64,000 bases of DNA from CTSOIL-112 sp964293815 (GTDB lineage: Bacteria > Pseudomonadota > Gammaproteobacteria > Burkholderiales > Burkholderiaceae): positions 6,192 to 70,191 of the forward strand of contig CAXYYC010000008.1 of the NCBI GenBank assembly GCA_964293815.1. Direction: 5' to 3'. Below the pieces are notes generated by a model. The model worked only from the letters and a program-made list of their open reading frames with translations, made no database searches and was not told the DNA's origin. Below are positions 61,424 to 64,000 of the stretch, in pieces. Each line of letters begins with the position of its first letter. The first letter of the stretch is position 1. The translations under genes were made by a program, and so were the position numbers.

Positions 61424-62929
61424 TTATAACGGCTGTTCCCAATCCATACTGCGCTGCACGGCGCGTTTCCACGTCGCCATCAACGCCTGTCGCTCGTCCG
61501 CACTCATGTTCGGCTCAAAGCGACGATCCACTTGCCACTGGCTGGCGATTTCCGCCTGATCTTGCCAAAATCCCACGGCCAATCCCGCCAAATACGCCGC
61601 ACCCAAAGCGGTGGTTTCGGTCACACGCGGACGAACGACCGGCACGCCGAGAATGTCCGCTTGGAACTGCATCATCGCATTATTGTTACTGGCGCCACCA
61701 TCCACACGCAGTTCATGCAATGGCGTATGCGAATCCTGCTGCATACATTCGAGCAGTTGAGCGCTTTGGAACGCAATGCTGTCCATCGCCGCGCGCGCAA
61801 TGTGCGCCGCAGTCGTACCGCGCGTGATACCGACAATCGTGCCACGCGCATAGCTGTCCCAGTACGGTGCGCCCAAGCCGACAAACGCCGGCACGAGGAA
61901 TACGCCTTCGCTACTGTTCACCGTCGCCGCCAAGGTTTCCACCTCCGCGCTGTGACGAATAATGCCCAAACCATCACGTAGCCATTGCACCACCGCACCG
62001 CCGATAAACACGCTGCCTTCCAGCGCATATTCCATACGTTCACCCACCTTCCACGCCACCGTGGTCAGCAGTTTATTATTGCTCGGAACGGCCTCTGTGC
62101 CCGTATTGAGCAACATGAAGCAGCCCGTGCCATAGGTATTTTTCGCCAAACCACGTTGATGACACGCCTGCCCAAATGTCGCCGCCTGCTGATCGCCCGC
62201 AATACCCGCGATTTTCACGCGACTGCCGAGCAAACCTTCAACCGTTTCGCCGTACACCTCACTGCTGGCGCGCACTTCGGGCAACATACTGCGCGGCACA
62301 TCCAAAATACCCAGCAATTCATCATCCCATTGCCCCGTATGAATATTGAACAACAAAGTGCGGCTCGCATTACTCACATCCGTAATGTGCAACGCACCGC
62401 CGGATAATTTGTACACCAGCCACGAATCAATCGTGCCGAAGGCCAATTCACCCGCATCAGCGCGCTGACGCGCACCTTCCACATGATCCAAAATCCACTT
62501 CACCTTCGTGCCGCTGAAATACGCATCCAGCACCAAACCCGTTTTTTGCTGAAAGGTATCGGCCAAACCTTGCTCGCGCAACTGATCGCACAGCGGCGCC
62601 GTGCGGCGATCCTGCCACACAATCGCATTGTGAATCGGCTGGCCGGTTGCACGATCCCACACCACCACCGTTTCACGCTGATTCGTAATCCCAATCGCCG
62701 CGATATTGCTTGCACGGATGTCCGCTTTGCTCAACGCCTCCAGCATCACACCGCTCTGCGTGCTCCAAATTTCATTCGCATCATGCTCAACCCAACCCGA
62801 ATTCGGGAAAATTTGGCTGAATTCTTTTTGCGCGACCGCACGGATATTGCCCGAATGATCAAACACAATTGCACGGCTGCTGGTGGTGCCTTGATCCAAG
62901 GCCAAAACAAATTGCTCATTGCTATTCAT
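61424..62929 (-). CDS. glpK: Glycerol kinase
   Basis: Phosphorylates glycerol with ATP, trapping it in the cell. FGGY-family kinase of 501 aa. Motifs: FVLALDQGTTSSRAIVFDHS, GITNQRETVVVWDRATG, NAIVWQDRRTAPLCDQL, AGIAGDQQAATFGQACH, NTYGTGCFMLLNTG and ELRVDGGASNNNAMMQFQAD. The frame is open to 62965, overlapping glpF, but AGGAG 7 nt before ATG 62927-62929 marks the start. It follows glpF by 32 bp. Confidence 0.97.
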   Translation of the reverse strand: MNSNEQFVLALDQGTTSSRAIVFDHSGNIRAVAQKEFSQIFPNSGWVEHDANEIWSTQSGVMLEALSKADIRASNIAAIGITNQRETVVVWDRATGQPIHNAIVWQDRRTAPLCDQLREQGLADTFQQKTGLVLDAYFSGTKVKWILDHVEGARQRADAGELAFGTIDSWLVYKLSGGALHITDVSNASRTLLFNIHTGQWDDELLGILDVPRSMLPEVRASSEVYGETVEGLLGSRVKIAGIAGDQQAATFGQACHQRGLAKNTYGTGCFMLLNTGTEAVPSNNKLLTTVAWKVGERMEYALEGSVFIGGAVVQWLRDGLGIIRHSAEVETLAATVNSSEGVFLVPAFVGLGAPYWDSYARGTIVGITRGTTAAHIARAAMDSIAFQSAQLLECMQQDSHTPLHELRVDGGASNNNAMMQFQADILGVPVVRPRVTETTALGAAYLAGLAVGFWQDQAEIASQWQVDRRFEPNMSADERQALMATWKRAVQRSMDWEQPL

Positions 62930-62961
62930 CTCTAACTCCTTAAATTCATTAACTATTTCGA

Positions 62962-63771
62962 TCAAACCGCCGCATTTGCACGCGCCTGAGCTGCTTTTGC
63001 CCGTTTCAACACATTACCAATCAAACCATCGTATACGAATGCACCAAGCAATGCACCCACAATCGGCCCAAGCACCGGCACAAGCCAAATACCAGAACCA
63101 TCCGTCAAACCATTGTGCTTAAATCCCGCCACGACCGAGAACAAACGTGGCGCCAAATCACGCGCCGGATTAATCGCATAACCATGCATAGAACCCATAG
63201 AAATACCAATTGCCATCACCGCAAACGCCACTGCCAACGCAGTCCACGTCGTCCCCGAGCTATTATTGTTTTGATCACCGATTGCCAAAATCAATGCCAT
63301 CAATAAAGCCGTACCAACCACCTGATCAATAAAACCCGGCCAAAAACCCGGAACAGCCGGAAAAGTCGAAAACACCCCTGCTGTATGATCCAAGGAAGGA
63401 TCGAACTGCATCCACTTCGCATAATAAACCGCAAAAACAACAGCCGCGCCTAAAAAAGCCCCGATGAATTGCCCCGCCAAATAATGCGGTACCTTGCCCC
63501 AAGGGAAACGTTTTGTCGCCGCCAAAGCAACGGTGACCGCAGGATTCAAATGCGCACCGCTGACCCCAGCACTCACCATAATCCCCATCAACACCGCAAA
63601 CCCCCAGCCCAAGGTAATATTCGTATAACCGCCAAACACAATCTGCCCCGGTATTTTAGGATCGGTACTGGCGAATAACACCACCGTCGCCACCACACCA
63701 CAGCCGAAAATAATCAACACCATCGTTCCCAATAATTCGGCTAAAAACTCCTGCATTGCACTGAACTTCAT
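62962..63771 (-). CDS. glpF: Glycerol facilitator (aquaglyceroporin)
   Basis: Inner-membrane channel for glycerol of the MIP family, 269 aa with six transmembrane helices and two half-helices holding the NPA motifs, SGAHLNPAVTVALA and YAINPARDLAPRL. The Asp after the second NPAR is the mark of the glycerol-conducting rather than pure water subgroup. Two adjacent ATGs exist (63772-63774 and 63769-63771); AGGAG is 3 nt from the first and 6 nt from the second. It is first gene of the glp operon, behind a strong promoter. Confidence 0.96.
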   Translation of the reverse strand: MKFSAMQEFLAELLGTMVLIIFGCGVVATVVLFASTDPKIPGQIVFGGYTNITLGWGFAVLMGIMVSAGVSGAHLNPAVTVALAATKRFPWGKVPHYLAGQFIGAFLGAAVVFAVYYAKWMQFDPSLDHTAGVFSTFPAVPGFWPGFIDQVVGTALLMALILAIGDQNNNSSGTTWTALAVAFAVMAIGISMGSMHGYAINPARDLAPRLFSVVAGFKHNGLTDGSGIWLVPVLGPIVGALLGAFVYDGLIGNVLKRAKAAQARANAAV

Positions 63772-63830
63772 CATCTACTCCTTTTGTGATTAACAAAAAC
63801 AACGAAAAAGCGATTAATTACACATCGTCA

Positions 63831-63859
63831 TTTATACGCTCGAATTGAACGTTCGTCAA
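63831..63859 (-). promoter_or_regulatory. glp operon promoter, TTGACG-N17-TATAAA
   Basis: On the minus strand the -35 TTGACG is 63859-63854, the spacer is 17 bp and the -10 TATAAA is 63836-63831. The start would be near 63824, about 50 bp before glpF. Confidence 0.72.
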
Positions 63860-63879
63860 TTACAAAAGAACATTTGTTC
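63844..63879. promoter_or_regulatory. Two palindromes over and upstream of the glp -35
   Basis: GAACGTTC (63847-63854) lies within the longer ATTGA-N7-TCAAT (63844-63860) and overlaps the -35. GAACA-TT-TGTTC (63868-63879) lies just upstream. Their centres are 23 bp apart, about two helical turns, so one regulator could occupy both. The SorC-type protein encoded past glpD is the obvious candidate but this is inference. Confidence 0.55.
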
Positions 63880-63947
63880 ATCACATTTTATAGAAAAACT
63901 GGGAAGAAATGTAAGATTTTTATTATGTTTCAATCCCAGTTCAACAA

Positions 63948-63974
63948 AAAACCACGCTATTGGAGCGTGGTTTT
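63948..63974. terminator. Terminator near the window end
   Basis: AAAACCACGCT (63948-63958), loop ATTGG and AGCGTGGTTTT (63964-63974): an 11-bp perfect stem with A/T tracts. It probably ends a minus-independent neighbour beyond the window, since glpF starts 170 bp away and reads leftward. The rest of 63880-64000 holds no gene. Confidence 0.75.
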
Positions 63975-64000
63975 AGTTCAGATAAGCAACTGCCGTGTTA

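Overview
The window looks like the chromosome of a betaproteobacterium, most likely Burkholderiales. The reasons are a fused murE-murF gene in the division and cell-wall cluster, a homodimeric pyruvate dehydrogenase E1 with a lipoyl domain on both E2 and E3, the T. ferrooxidans-type GshA, a cytochrome c4 next to engB, and an overlapping pyrB / catalytically degenerate pyrC' pair. I cannot name the genus. Base composition looks even and slightly GC-rich by eye. I see no rRNA, tRNA, CRISPR array, prophage or complete transposon. Nearly every large ORF belongs to a well-known family.

Layout. 1-4.5 kb: cytochrome c4, engB, gshA, gshB. 4.5-5.4 kb: two small YeeE/YedE membrane proteins. 5.4-11.9 kb: histidine utilisation, hutU-hutH-hutG-hutI, with divergent hutC. 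11.9-12.4 kb: a non-coding block full of hairpins between convergent genes. 12.4-19 kb: a YqiA-type esterase, an LldR/PdhR-type regulator, and the lactate operon lldE-lldG-lldF-lctP. 19.3-21.9 kb: mpl and a nitronate monooxygenase-like gene. 22.1-28.5 kb: aceE-aceF-(LprI-like gene)-lpdA. 28.5-30.3 kb: three small exported proteins of unknown role. 30.4-35.3 kb: a Cj0069-type ATP-grasp protein, an EamA permease, dinB and a yqjD/yqjE/yqjK-like set. 35.3-54.1 kb: lpxC and the complete dcw cluster on the minus strand. 54.5-58.6 kb: algH-ruvX and pyrR-pyrB-pyrC'. 58.7-63.8 kb: a SorC-type regulator convergent with the glycerol operon glpF-glpK-glpD.

How it works together. Three carbon sources (histidine, lactate, glycerol) each have a regulator beside the pathway, and each has a promoter/operator pair that can be read from sequence: a TTGACA-N17-TAAAGT promoter overlapped by a HutC-like box, an ATTGGT-N3-ACCAAT box in front of lldE, and a TTGACG-N17-TATAAA promoter with two palindromes in front of glpF. 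Lactate yields pyruvate, which the PDH complex converts to acetyl-CoA. The dcw cluster has a readable promoter with three GTGNN units at 10-bp spacing, the layout expected for MraZ autoregulation.

The least ordinary material is mostly non-coding: (i) a 278-bp palindromic element with 22-bp perfect terminal inverted repeats and TTAA flanks at 1.0-1.3 kb, with an internally deleted relative at 32.5 kb; (ii) the run of perfect hairpins at 12.0-12.4 kb; (iii) five tandem 11-bp repeats abutting the start of the SorC-type regulator; and (iv) an exported LprI-like gene inside the pyruvate dehydrogenase operon. I found no convincing new multi-gene system.
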